The notes under the pieces are model-generated. The model was not told where the DNA came from and ran no database searches. It saw nothing but the letters and a program-made list of their open reading frames with translations. DNA of 64,000 nucleotides from Impatiens glandulifera (Eukaryota; Streptophyta; Magnoliopsida; Ericales; Balsaminaceae). Each line of letters begins with the position of its first letter. Within the stretch, counting starts at the first letter, position 1. The position numbers were made by a program, and so were the translations under genes. The stretch is taken from NCBI RefSeq assembly GCF_907164915.1, contig NC_061862.1, forward strand, positions 84,988,846-85,052,845. Direction: 5' to 3'. Positions 12,216 to 23,778 of the stretch are shown piece after piece.

Positions 12216-12984
12216 CTCCTAGTGCTTTCTACAACAGATCATCAAACAATTACACAAGAATACGACCTGAATCAAAGATCGAAGAATTAGCCAAAAACTG
12301 GTTTTTGTCTAAAAAAATTCCAACTATTCCCACTTCGATCTAAGCTTCTGGATAGCTTCTAACACACCTATGGAAAATTTGATTTTTTTTTCAAAATTTT
12401 TTGTTTGATTGGGTTTGATCTGTTCTAGTGCTTGATTATGTGATTTCTTTATTTAGAATAATTCTATATATTATGTATGAACTTTATGTTGAAAGAAATC
12501 AGATCAAATCAATCTGAATCAAAATTTTCAAAAATTTGAGTTTAAAAACTGAATTTTTTAAAATCTTGTGTTCTTGAGTTTAATCTGAATTTTTTGATTC
12601 AATTAGTTGTTATACATGTTTGTTAATGTGTTAAAATGATTTCTAAGCAACTGTAACATTATTTTGATCATGTTTGATCAAATTGTGATTTATAAATTTT
12701 TTGGATTTTAATTTAGTCTTCAAAAACATTTTAATGCTTGAATGATGTTCTTGTTTTGGTTGTGTTCAACTTTACTCATCATTTCAAAGCCAATGGAACA
12801 AAAATTAGGTCTTAAAATGACCTAATTTGAAAAATATCAAAATTTAACCTAGAAATGGTGTTTTGAAATTGATCTTTGTAAAGATTCAATAATCGTGATA
12901 TATGTTAGGGATTTTGTTTTTCATGCTTTGAATTAAAAGTTATGGACTTATGAATTTTGAACAAAATAAGAACACACGGTCCTA

Positions 12985-13480
12985 AGGATTTAGACTAGGA
13001 CCGGTAATCCTCGATCCTATTCTTCAGCCGCGACCGAGAAAATGAACCTGGGTCAAAACTTGGGACCGAGAAAACTTAGCCTCCGACCGAGGATCAAGAC
13101 CGGTGTTCTTCATCTCCAACCGAGGATCACGACCGGTGTTCTTGAGGAAAGACCGAGCCCCATGACAAATGGTTTTAGCCTAGGATCAGGGCTTTGACCG
13201 AGTTTTCCAACTTAGGAATGAGCACTCCCTTTAGCATAGGACCGATGTTTCTAACCCTAGGACCAAGCCCTCACTTAGCCTAGAACTAGTAAAAATAAAC
13301 ATAACCCTAGACCTAGGACCTAGAACCTAGACCGATAGACTTCACCTGGGACCGAGCCTCCCTAGTCTAGGATCGAGCCTCCTGAGTTTGGGACTGAGCC
13401 TCCCGAACCCATGACCGAGCTCTTCGGTCCCTTGACTCATACGACCCGATCCCTAGTCTGGACCACCCCGATCTTGATCG
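12985..13480. repeat. Degenerate ACCGAG / TAGGACCG array
   Basis: About 25 short units such as GGACCGAG, CCGACCGAGGATC and TAGCCTAGGACCGA recur every 15-35 bp with variable spacing. The array is in no consistent reading frame. Confidence 0.75.
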
Positions 13481-13859
13481 ATCCCATATCGATCTAAACG
13501 AACCCATACCCTAAGATTCCAATCCCAAGGCTTGTTTGATTCCACTTTTCAAAATCCAAAAATTATTTTTTAAATTTTGGAACCTGAATCAAAATTCCAA
13601 ATGGTTAGAAAATAATATTATTATATTTTTTAGATATTCCATAAACTAATATTTTGACTAAGGCCTCGTTTGGAATTTATTTTTAAACTCTAACACATAC
13701 CTCTGACGTTTTCAGGTTTTGTTAACTTACCATCGCAACAGGTACACACTCATTTTAATAATTTTTTACAATTATTTACCCCATCTAAAATGGAATAAAA
13801 TGTTATAAATGTTTTTTTAAATAGACAGAGTATATTTTTTTTGAAAGAAATGTCGTCCT

Positions 13860-14240
13860 TTGACGGGTGTAGATAACATAGCGCGAAAGCCCTTTTCTAG
13901 CGTAACCAAGACACGAATCCTGGTAACTCAGGAAAAAACGCAGAAAGTAGAATGGACTCCTCTTGTATGGTCAACGAAGATTATTCCTCGACACCAGTTC
14001 ATACTATGGCTCGCCTTCTGGGAAAGACTCAACACTCGTGATCGTATCAGCAAGTATATGAGCATTCTGGACGCGAGTTGTCTTCTATGCAGAGGAAATG
14101 AAGAAATCATATATCACCTATTCAGGAGCTTCTATATTGCTTCGGAGCTTTCGGACAAATTCTATAAAAGCAAAGAGCTGATTAGTGTCCCGAGCGAATG
14201 GAATGAAATCTAAGAAGCGACACTACTCAAAGCTAAGGGA
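13860..14240 (+). pseudogene. LINE ORF2 fragment, zinc-binding (zf-RVT) end
   Basis: The 117-residue reading frame contains FILWLAFWERLNTRDRISKY and CLLCRGNEEIIYHLF, the C-terminal zinc-binding region that follows reverse transcriptase in plant LINEs. It closely matches the corresponding part of the LINE at 15220-24595 (about 15640-15960 there, opposite strand). Upstream RT and downstream 3' end are absent, so it is a truncated relic. The frame stops at EWNEI where the relative continues. Confidence 0.88.
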
Positions 14241-14299
14241 AATAGACCATGACATTTTGATCTCTTAAGCCGTCTCTTACCATTAGGCTACCTTGGTGG

Positions 14300-14452
14300 A
14301 GTTCTTAGAGACAATAAGAGGTGGATATCCCCAGCCTCTTTGAGAGGTCCTAGGTTTGAGCCCGTCAGGTGACAAGGCGATAAGTTTTACATATAGTTAA
14401 ATGGTTAAGTGTGTTTGTGGGCCATGTATTTAACCCCCTTATAACCATATTT
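14300..14452 (+). repeat. SINE-like unit A (tRNA-related)
   Basis: Has GAGAGGTCCTAGGTTTGAGC, a box-B-like sequence, followed by TAGTTAAATGGTTAAGTGTG and a CCCCCTTATAACC tail region. About 150 bp and repeated directly as unit B 163 bp downstream. No poly(A) or target duplication was recognised. Confidence 0.55.
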
Positions 14453-14462
14453 TATCCCATCT

Positions 14463-14612
14463 TCTAGCTTAATGGCAACAAGAGGTGTATATCCCAACTT
14501 CCTTGAGAGGTCCTGGGTTCGAGCCCGTTAGACGGCAAATTTTGTGCCTAGTTAAATGGTTGTGCATTTGCGGGCTATATGTTTAACCCCTTGTGGCCAC
14601 ATTTAATCCCGT
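14463..14612 (+). repeat. SINE-like unit B (tRNA-related)
   Basis: TCTAGCTTAATGGCAACAAG is box-A-like and GGTTCGAGCCC at 14516-14526 is a near-consensus box B, spaced about as in a tRNA gene. A tRNA cannot be folded from it. It is a diverged direct repeat of 14300-14452, and together they may be a dimeric SINE or two adjacent insertions. Confidence 0.6.
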
Positions 14613-15206
14613 AAATTAACAACACGACATATTTAGTCAAACAAAATGGATCGTGTGTTGTGGTGCGAGAACTCAATGACTTGAGAAAAATTGTGTATAT
14701 ATATATATTATAAAATTGAATAAAAAAAATTAAATTATATAAATACAATGTTACATCTTTATCAAATTTTATGTTAATTTTAAAATATAAAGTTTTATTA
14801 GCTTAGTTGTTTAAATGTTATTATTAAGTTTTAAATTCAATACTTTTATATATATATCATTTTTATATTAGTTTTTAAATTTCTTTTCATATAGTTGTGT
14901 ATTAAGTTTGACCGAATATTGTAAAAATACAACTCAAATGTTAATTTTGATTTAGATTGTTGTTGTTTATATCACAATACAGAAAGGTAATACAACTAAG
15001 ATTGTGCAAATTTTTGACAAGATTAATTTGGTATTGCAAAACACTTGAATTCATTACCATTTATTAAATACAAATGAACTAAAATTTGAAAAGTAATTTG
15101 ATTCATTATAATTTGTCGTGCATTAGGAAGAATGACAACTTAACAAAAACTAGTTTGAGACAAATTTATTAAACACAAATGTGTGCAATTGAGGACTCCT
15201 AAAATA
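14613..15206. other. AT-rich spacer, no gene seen
   Basis: No ORF. A short TTAGCTTAGTTGTTTAAATG near 14800 resembles the box-A part of the SINE-like units at 57647-57878 but nothing extends it. Confidence 0.5.
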
Positions 15207-15219
15207 GATATGAAAAGTT
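15207..15219. repeat. LINE target-site duplication, left copy
   Basis: GATATGAAAAGTT, identical to 24596-24608; the last bases merge into the poly(T) run. Confidence 0.85.
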
Positions 15220-15378
15220 TTTTTTTTTTTGGAAAAACGACTTAGCGTCAATTCATTAAAAATTCCCAAAAACGGGAAAAAAAACCACGAGTTTAAGAGA
15301 TCATTCTAGACAGGCCTAGAATGATTTTGAAGTCGTAACATTCTGAATAAAAGCTAAAAAGCTAAAAACGTAAATGAA
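15220..15378 (-). other. LINE 3' UTR and poly(A) tail
   Basis: After the ORF2 stop about 145 nt of untranslated sequence end in GTTTTTCC followed by about 13 adenines (minus strand). The last 45 nt, including TTTTGGGAATTTTTAATGAA, match the 3' end of the ORF1-only element at 28590-28643. This is the part a LINE reverse transcriptase would be expected to recognise. Confidence 0.8.
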
Positions 15379-18300
15379 TTATCTGTTTACAATGTTTTCA
15401 ATTCTAGTGAGTTTAAAAAACGGTAAATTCCAGTTCCTGCAGATATTCCAGTTCTGCTCCGTGCTTGGAATTCTTCTCCACGTTCCCGCGAGGGCGCTGC
15501 AATCCGATACAATATCTTTCCATAACTCGTCAATGCTCCTGTGGGTTCTGTCATATACCCTTGCATTTCGTTCTTGCCAAATGTTATGCACCACTGCTCC
15601 AAAGCCGCACTTGAACACGCTTGTTGCAAATATATTTTCCTTGGCTTTGAGTAGTGCTTCTTCTTTGATTTCATTCCATTCACTCAGGAAACTGATCAGC
15701 TCCAGGATTTTATAGAATCTGTCCCAAAGCTCCAAAGCAATACAGTAGATCCCGAATAGGTGATCTATGGTTTCTTCATTTCCTATGCATAGAAGACAGC
15801 TCGCGTCCGGGATGCTCATATACTTACTAATACGATCACGAGTGCTGAGTCTTTCCCAGAATGCGAGCCATAGGATGAACTGGTGTCGAGGGATAATCTT
15901 CGTTGACCATACAAGAGGAGCCCATTCTACTTTCTGCGCTTTTGAAACTCCCTTATGATACGAGTATTTTGAAACTCCTCCTTGTCGATGATAGGCTGGT
16001 TTTCAAACCAAGGGTCGTGCCAGAATAGAGTGCCTTTCCCGTCCCCTAGTCGGATGTCATAAAGATCTGCAATATCGCTTCTTAGTTTAAGAATCTTTTT
16101 TAGAGACCAGCTCATACCTTCGTGAATTTTACAGGTCCAGATGCTGGTTTCGTGTTTCATAAACCTCGTATGCACACATTTGATCCATAGTGACTCCTGA
16201 TTGCGCTCTAAAGCCCACAGATGCTTGAAGGTTAGAGCCTTGTTCCACTCGATACAGTTCTTCAAGTCGATGTCTCCCTCGTCCTTCGGTTTGTAGAGAG
16301 CGGTCCATTTGACTTTCTTTCCTCCTCTTCCACTACTACCCCAGATAAAGTTTCTCATCAGCGTGTCGAGTTCCTTCATTACCTTCTTCGGAATGACCAT
16401 TTGCTGCGCCCAATAGCCAACTATGCCCATAACCACGGTTTTGATAAGTTCGATCCTCCCTGCATAAGAAAGTGTTTTCGCTGCCCAGCAAGATATTGTG
16501 TTTTTTACCTTTTCAATCAGCGGCTTGTAGTGTGAGATCTCGATTTGCTTCGCAGTTAACGGAATTCCTAAGTACCTTATGGAAAAGCTACCTTCCTTGA
16601 TGCCCATGATGTTGAAGATGTCCTGCTTTGTTTCGTCCTTCGCGCCTCCATAAAATGCCACACTTTTGCTTTCATTAATTGTTAAACCTGTTACCTCAAA
16701 AAAGAACGTTAGTGCAGCCCTAATAATTTTAATGGAATCAACGTCTGCGTGCGCTAGAATGAACAAATCGTCAGCAAAGCATAAATGTGTTATCTCCTCT
16801 ACCTCACAGAATGGGTGAAAGATGTATGGACGATTCATTCGGAACATCGCGAAGATGCTCTCAAAGATCGCCATGATAGCTACGAAAAGGTAAGAAGAGA
16901 GGGGGTCCCCTTGCCTTACCCCGTTTTCACCCTTGAAATAGCATCTGTGGACTCCATTGACGCTAACAACAAAGTAGGATGATGAAATGCATTTTATAAT
17001 CCAATCGATAAAAATCATAGGAAAAGAATAAACAACCAGAAAGTCTCGAATGGCTTCCTATCTAACAGAGTCGAAAGATTTCTTGATATCTATTTTGAAA
17101 GCCACTCTCGGGGATATTTTTTTTTCCCGTAGCCTTTTAATAGGCTCTGCATGAGAAGAATATTATGAGAGATTGTCCTACCGGGGATGAATGCAGATTG
17201 ATTAAGATTTATTATTTTTCCTATTACATTTTTAAAACATTTAGAAATGATTTTTGAAATTATTTTATAAATCACATTGCAGCAGGAAATTGGTCTGAAA
17301 TCTTGTACTTTCTCAGTTACCGCAGTTTTGGGGATCAAGGTTATGATCGATGTATTTCATTTCTTTAACATCTTCCTATTTTTGAAAAACTCCAGAACCA
17401 CATCAGTAACATCTTTACCCACAACCGACCAATTATCTTTGAAGAACTGTGCATTAAACCCATCAGGACTCGGGCTTTTATTCCCATCAATACTAAACAG
17501 AGCTTCTTTAACCTCAACCTTCGTGACCACCCTTATCAACTCACGACTATCTTCTGCGGAGATTTTCCTATCAATAATTTGATACAAGGTATTCAGGTGA
17601 TTTTGATGCTGCTTTCTTGTACTCATAAGCTGCTTATAGAAATCGATAACCAGATCTTGGACACCCTTTTGACCCTGAACATATTCACCATCATCATTCT
17701 TCAGCCTGTACACATTGTTTCTCATGTTTCTAGCCTTGCATTTTCTGTAGAAGAAAGTTGTGTTTTTGTCACCCAACGAAAGCCAGCTCTGTCTTGATTT
17801 CTGTCTAACAAAATTCTCTTCAAGCAGACTCAGCTTCCTGAAGTTTTCAAGTGCATATATTTATGTTTCATTGAGTTGTTCATCACTATCATCCCTTAAT
17901 AACTTTTTCTGAACCTCTTCCAGTTCTTCTCTAGCAGCCAGAACTCTATTGGAAATATTGCTGAACTTTTTCTTGTCAAAGCTTTGGAGATAATTCTTCA
18001 GGAGCTTAAGCTTCTCAGAAACCATGTACATGTTGGAACCTCTGACATTTGTTGACCATACGCTTTCGAGAATACCCTTGAATTTATCATTATCCATCCA
18101 AAATTGAATATTTTAAAGGGCCTTTTGAACCTTTCTTCCTTTTCCCAGAACAATTTAATCGGGCAGTGATCAGATATACCCGGATTCAAAACATGAAGTT
18201 GACTTCTCGGAAATTGGTTAATACAGTTCTCATTTACCAAACATCTATCAATTCTACTTTTTCTAATTTTCTCATTCCCTCTCGTAGAATATCAAGTGAA

Positions 18301-18840
18301 GAAGTTCCTAGAATTGGTAGGCTCGATACAACCCATATCTTTGATGCAGTCATTAAAGTCAATCATATCCCGAGTAATTTCAGATTCTGGGCTACGATCA
18401 GATTCGTTTCTGGTTACGTTGTAATCACCGAGGACAGCCCAAGATTTATCAATACCGATCCAGTTTCTAAGACAATTCCAGAGGAGTCTTCTGTCAGTGC
18501 TTGAGTTGCTACCATAGACAATAACAAGATTAAACACGATTCTTGTGATTCTGTCTTTGACCTCCACCAGGATTGCTTGATCATTCGAAAAGAGAGTCAT
18601 CACCTCAACAACTTTGTTATCCCAAATAACCCAGATTTTACCTGTTTTGTTATTTGAGTTGTGAATGATTTCCCAGCTACTATCAATACACAGTTTGCTA
18701 ACCTTCTCAACGTTTCGACTTTTGAATTTTGTCTCAAGAATACCCATAATAGTGATCTTCTGATTCTCAATGATCCTCCTGATTTCTTTACATTTTAGAG
18801 GGTCATTGAGTCCCCTTATGTTCCATGTCACTATATTCAT
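15379..18840 (-). pseudogene. LINE ORF2: endonuclease, reverse transcriptase, zinc-binding domain; broken
   Basis: ORF2 would nick target DNA and copy the LINE RNA at the nick. Start: MNIVTWNIRGLNDP at 18840, the typical endonuclease (EEP) beginning. The endonuclease tail has SDHCPIKLFW near 18160. RT motifs follow: GNKSPSPDGFNAQFF, FRPISCCNVIYKIISK, SAFIPGRTI, GVRQGDPLSSYLF and the catalytic FADDLFI. The C-terminus has the zinc-binding CLLC...H region. In-frame stops lie at 18292, 17861, 17357 and 17058; frameshifts near 18100, 17100 and 15930-15960. Several stops replace expected tryptophans (for example at 18292 and 17058). About 1,150 codons, a normal ORF2 length. No RNase H domain is seen at the end. 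Confidence 0.93.
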
Positions 18841-21800
18841 GAATGAATATAAGTGTTGGGTTCCTGACTTTCCAGACTGTCCTGGACCTCTTCATCAGAG
18901 AAATCATAAGCATCACTTGCTTTACTATCCTCAATGGCTACAGTTTGATTACATGGAATACTATTGACATTAAGTGAGGGTTACCTCATATAGATCTCAT
19001 ATTCTCCCGTGATAGATTTAGTGGCTTTTGGATCCAGGATCTTTCTACTTTGTCTTCAATTTTCATCTTGTTCTGCTTTAGTAGGTCTTTTCTGACTTTG
19101 AACCTCTTCACTACTGTATTCATGTTTGTTATCAGTTTTAATTCGCCCTACTTCAGAACTAAGGCTCACTACCTTATTCAAGACCAAATTGTCTTATTCT
19201 GCACTTGATCTTTTGATTTCACAAAACCCAAGATTTCCCAGTCCATTCTCAAGAGTTTCTTTATTACTTATTCCAAGATTCTCCTATTTATCATCTCGAA
19301 AGGTGGCTCTGAGCCCAAGGATCAGGTCATTTCGAATTTTGATGACATTGTTTTTTCGGTTCCTGTTTGCATTCCTAGAACTGTAAAGAGTAGACTCACG
19401 ACCTATTGGAGTGCCTTCAGATTCAATTTTGCTTGTTTCATATGGGCCAAGTATTCCCCATCCCATAGATCTTTGAATTTCAGAAACTTTGGAACTTGGA
19501 CATGTAGTTACATCAAGACAAGTTCTTTGATCAGTATTGGGATCAATGGAGTTAGGACCAACAATAATATCATCCACAATAATAGGACTTGTGCCAGTAT
19601 CAGGACCAATATAGTCGGGATCAGCAATGGTTGCACATTTTTCATCAAGACCTGTAGTTGCAAGTCTGGTAGCTTGAGTAGTTAAATGATCAATAAGTCC
19701 AAGAACAGGCTTAATATGGTCAATATGGCTAGGAAAAGTAGCTTTATGAGAAGCTCTAGGACCGGTGTGTCTATGTCCAGCTTTATCAGGACCGATACCC
19801 TGACCAGGACTGACATTTTGAACAGGACTTATTCTTGAGAAAACAGAATCTCTAGGACTGGTGCCCTGAACATGACCAATATGATCAACGTTAGTAGGGC
19901 CAGCTTGTACCCTTACCCACTTCATTCTTTTTCCTATCTTCTTCCTTACCCTTATATGTTCTTGTTTTTGGTTGCCCATCTTATCATCCTTAGTGCGTTC
20001 ATTTTTGTTAAGTTCAGACTTATTCACATTTCTCTCAACCCGAGCCTAGTTCGAGTCATTGATATCGCTTACTTGAGTGTTGTTATTGTCTTCGATTTTA
20101 AATTATTATTGACTAGACATTTATTCGTAGCGTGTGTGAAAGTGCTACACCATATACATCGATTTGGTTTCCATTCGTATTGTACTCCAATGTCAAATAA
20201 ATTTCCCAGTCTATCTTTAAGTTCAAGCTTGATTGGAAGAGAGTTACTTAGATGGATTTCGACATTAACTCTGGCCACAGATGCACGCTCGTAGCCTTCC
20301 ATTGCTGGGTCAAACATAAGTGGTTTGCCTATAATGCTTGAAATATAGGCCAGGCCCATCGGGTTGCACATGTGTGGTGGAACATTCTTGAGATTCACCT
20401 AAATTTGTTCAAGTTCAGGCGGTCTATGATTAGTATTAAGTTCCTCGCTCCACTTGTACAACTTAAATCTTTTTCCCCTAATAAAAGTATATTTGCTCTC
20501 TATGATTGACTTTATTTCGCTTCCATTCCTGAAAGATAGAAAGTAGAATCCGTGATCATTGATTGTGATCCTCTCTAGACTAGAGGATTCCCACTAACCC
20601 ATCAACGTTCTTTTAACCTCAGCAAATGGTGCCTTCATGTTGCCCATAAAATGACCAACTATGACAAACTCCCATGCCTTGACACATTTTTCTTCAATTT
20701 CTGGTGGGAGCTCAAACCGGTGCAGATGATCAAGTGTAACTACCTTTGGGAATAAGGTGTCTATCTGGAATTTTCCCTTTTCTGGATCGCTCATGGCATT
20801 TCCATTCCACACATTTCCTTATTGCCAGGTTTTTTTGGGTTGCTCATGATTGTGTACACCTTTGTTTTATTACATTTCGAAATTTCCTTCATGGCGTCAA
20901 CCGTCCACTTGATCACTTCATCATATTGGTCTTTGTTGAAGAGATTCCAATTCTTTAGATAGTGATTGTTGAACTGAGCATTCAACTGATCATTTCTTTC
21001 TTGGGGCATCGTAATCTCTTGTTTATTAATTTGGAAAAATAGCTTCTTCATCTGGTTTCTCAGTCATGCCAAATTTGCTATTTCGTTTTTCCTCATTGAC
21101 CACGTTGGACCAGCAGTAGGATCCTTATTATCAGCCTGAGTATTTTCTTTGCCAAGAATTGCAGCAGTAGGAGGAACTAAGGAAATGACTGTTTCAGGGA
21201 TGCTATCTTTCCTGACTTGTTTGTTCTTTTCGGCCCATCTAACCCTTATATTTCCCACAAAACTGTTGCCTTCAATTGTTCCGATCTTCTTTAGAATATC
21301 CCCTTTAGTGTTCTTCTCTTGTGTATCAGTTTTCCTCTTTTGAATGCTATCAATTGACATTTCAGGATCCAGATTAACGAGTGGAGAAAATGCACCCAGG
21401 TTCAATATCTCTGGGTTAGCCTCGGGTGTCACAGTTTCCTTGGGATTTACTTCAGCATTCTTCTTAGAACTTGAGTTATTTGCCTTCATGTTTTTCCTTT
21501 CTTTGATTTTCGATTCATTCTTACCCTTCTTAGCTGTTTTAGAATTATTCGATCCGGTTTCTTGATCGATCTTTTCAATTTCAACACTTGTTTTGGAAGA
21601 ATTATGCCTTTTTGCTTTTGGTTTGATCTTTGTTGCTGATATCTTCTTCATGGACTTATGATATTCGAGGTCGCATATTATTGTTTCATCATAGTCAGTG
21701 CTATCGTTTGATTCCAAATCAACATCTATCCTTTGGTTCTTTTGATTCGACCGGTGGCTCATAGCTTTGTTAGTAGATTTATTATCTTGGCGATTAGGAC

Positions 21801-23778
21801 CAGTAGAAGGTGGATATGTGATGTCAGGACCGACATTTAAAGAGATAGGACCGACATTAAAAGAACTAGGACTGACATTAGAAGAGCTAGGACTGGCATT
21901 AGAAGAGCTAGGACCAGCATTTGAAGAGCTATGACCGGCGTTTGAAGAGCTATGACCGGCATTTGAAGAGTTAGGACCGGCATTTGAAGAGATATGACCA
22001 ATGCCATGAGTAGTTTTAGTGTGTCCAGGACCGACGTGTTCAAGATCAATGACTTGAATATTCATGTTATCCACCCTTGTTAGACCCAACTTTTTTGCAA
22101 CCAAATTATCTTTTTCAGACTCAGCCAAGCGAAAACCATTGGCTAACCCCATATTAGACCCGACCAAGCGAAAACTGTTGGCTAACCCCTCATCAGACCC
22201 GGCCAAGCGAAAACCGTTGGCTAATTCTTCCAGTTTCATACATTCTTCACCTCTTATACCCTGACTTATATTCTAACCCAACTTATTTGTAGCTTCCATA
22301 AGATCCATACCCATACCCAGATTTTCAAACAGATTGTCATTCATGATGTCATCAATCAACGAATCAATATAATTTTCAGCCAAGCTTTCACCATTGGCTA
22401 TACCAATCAAGTTCAGTTCATCATCCTTTAGATTTGTATTATTAGGCTTTTCTAATTTAGCTGAATTTATTTCCATGAATAGCTCTAACTCAAATCCAAT
22501 TTCTTCAGTGTTTCCAGATTCTATTAGACTATGTCCTTTAACAGTTTCAGCTAGATACGCGGGCTGTTTAGAAGATCCTGCAATTTTAGCCTCAGTTTCA
22601 GAATCCTGTGCGCATTTAGTGTCTTCTGTCCAACCTTTTTCAAGCCTAGTACATAGTCTGGATATCTGACTTTCCATTTAATTCTTAGCAGGACAAGTAG
22701 ACTTAGCATTCGGATCATTAATAGAACCCGAGACTTTTAGATTTGCAAAATTTCTCATTGCAGAACAAGACTCTGAAATTATATCCTTATTTGGACCTAA
22801 TGGACTTTGAGAAGCTGATATCTCCAACCCTGTAGAGGCAATTTCAAAATGATCTATTTTGCCCAGTTTAGCATCCTCTCTAGTAGGACCGGTAAAATTT
22901 GTTTTCTGATCTTTCTCTGCACCTGAATTACCCAAACTGTCATGTTTTCCTGCTTCTGAAACTGACCCCGACCTTGTAATATTCTTTGAACCTATTAATT
23001 CTCGATCAATAGTCTTATTCAGCTCTGTCATACTTACCTCAATAGGAACACCAGTACCAACTTCAGTAGGATCATTCAAAACAGACATAAATCTCAGCAT
23101 AATGTTTTTACCCGATTCAAAAACAGACCCCAATTTTGAGCTTTCAATAGGACCCAATAAATCTGTACAATTTATGTCATTTTCCTGCATTACCTTAGAG
23201 CCTTTTTGACAGATTATCTCCAATATTGGGACCGAATTTTCAGCACAAGCGACCCAATTGTCATCAATTTCAACAAGACAAGATTTCAAATCCAATTTCC
23301 CAACAGAATGACCGGTCAGGTCTAGGGTACCAACCAACGACTCTAACGGTCCATTCTGTGCAGCAAGTCCAGTAACAACAGAATTTTCTGGAATTAAAGT
23401 CCTATCATTTCTATATGCAGTACTGTCTTTTCCTATCAATTCAATCCTATCATTTCTATTATGAACATGCATATTGTTACAGTATGAATCCCCAATAAAA
23501 TTATTCTCATGTAATTCATCAGCATGTGGAAAAGAACTCATATCCGATGATGTATTTGGCATAGAATCAATAGGCGCATCTTTTCCGTTGTTTAGGACTT
23601 CATCCATAATTTCTGGCTTCTGCTTCCTGGGATTGTTAAGAGACCCGCGAGTTCGTCTATCAGACCTAGCCTTGCTACTTGTCGACGTCCCCTTCAACAC
23701 CTTATTAGGATCATCAGGGCGGACTTGAAGGACGCCCCTTGCCCGAGTAACTACACTGGATGGGCGTGTACCAGTCAT
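18837..23778 (-). pseudogene. LINE ORF1: DUF4283-like RNA-binding protein with very long flanking regions; broken
   Basis: ORF1 proteins bind the LINE RNA and form the RNP. A start at ATG 23776-23778 (MTGTRPSSV) is likely; the open frame reaches 23796 without another ATG. The first 900 or so codons are polar and low in complexity, including GHSSSNA-type 7-residue repeats and three LANGFRLAGS-type repeats. A DUF4283-like domain lies at about 21050-20070, ending in a CCHC knuckle (CIWCSTFTHATNKC). A long acidic tail follows. Stops: 22678, 22273, 21064, 20594, 20399, 19284 and others; frameshifts near 20800 and 20080. The last frame ends in TGA overlapping the ORF2 ATG (ATGA). About 1,640 ancestral codons, roughly three times the usual plant ORF1. 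Confidence 0.85.
21828..22016 (-). repeat. 21-bp in-frame tandem repeat in LINE ORF1
   Basis: About nine copies encode G-(H/P)-S-S-S-N-(A/V) in a row; the repeat length is a multiple of three so the frame is kept. Divergence increases toward the end nearer 21828. Confidence 0.9.

Larger units (their letters stand above)
11640..13745 (+). other. GC-richer region with TATA box and tandem arrays; possible old LTR or element promoter
   Basis: GC content rises sharply against the surroundings, with many CpGs around 11690-11940. A TATA-like CTATAAATAC lies at about 12206, followed by a leader-like stretch without long ORFs. The region includes a 30-bp tandem repeat and a long ACCGAG-rich array listed separately. 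This layout resembles the LTR of a large Gypsy or Copia element, but I see no matching second LTR, PBS or coding region, so the identity is open. Confidence 0.35.

Noticed and set aside
14463..14535. tRNA gene suggested by box A and box B sequences
   Set aside because: Acceptor and anticodon stems do not form and the unit is repeated with a non-tRNA tail; SINE-like origin fits better.
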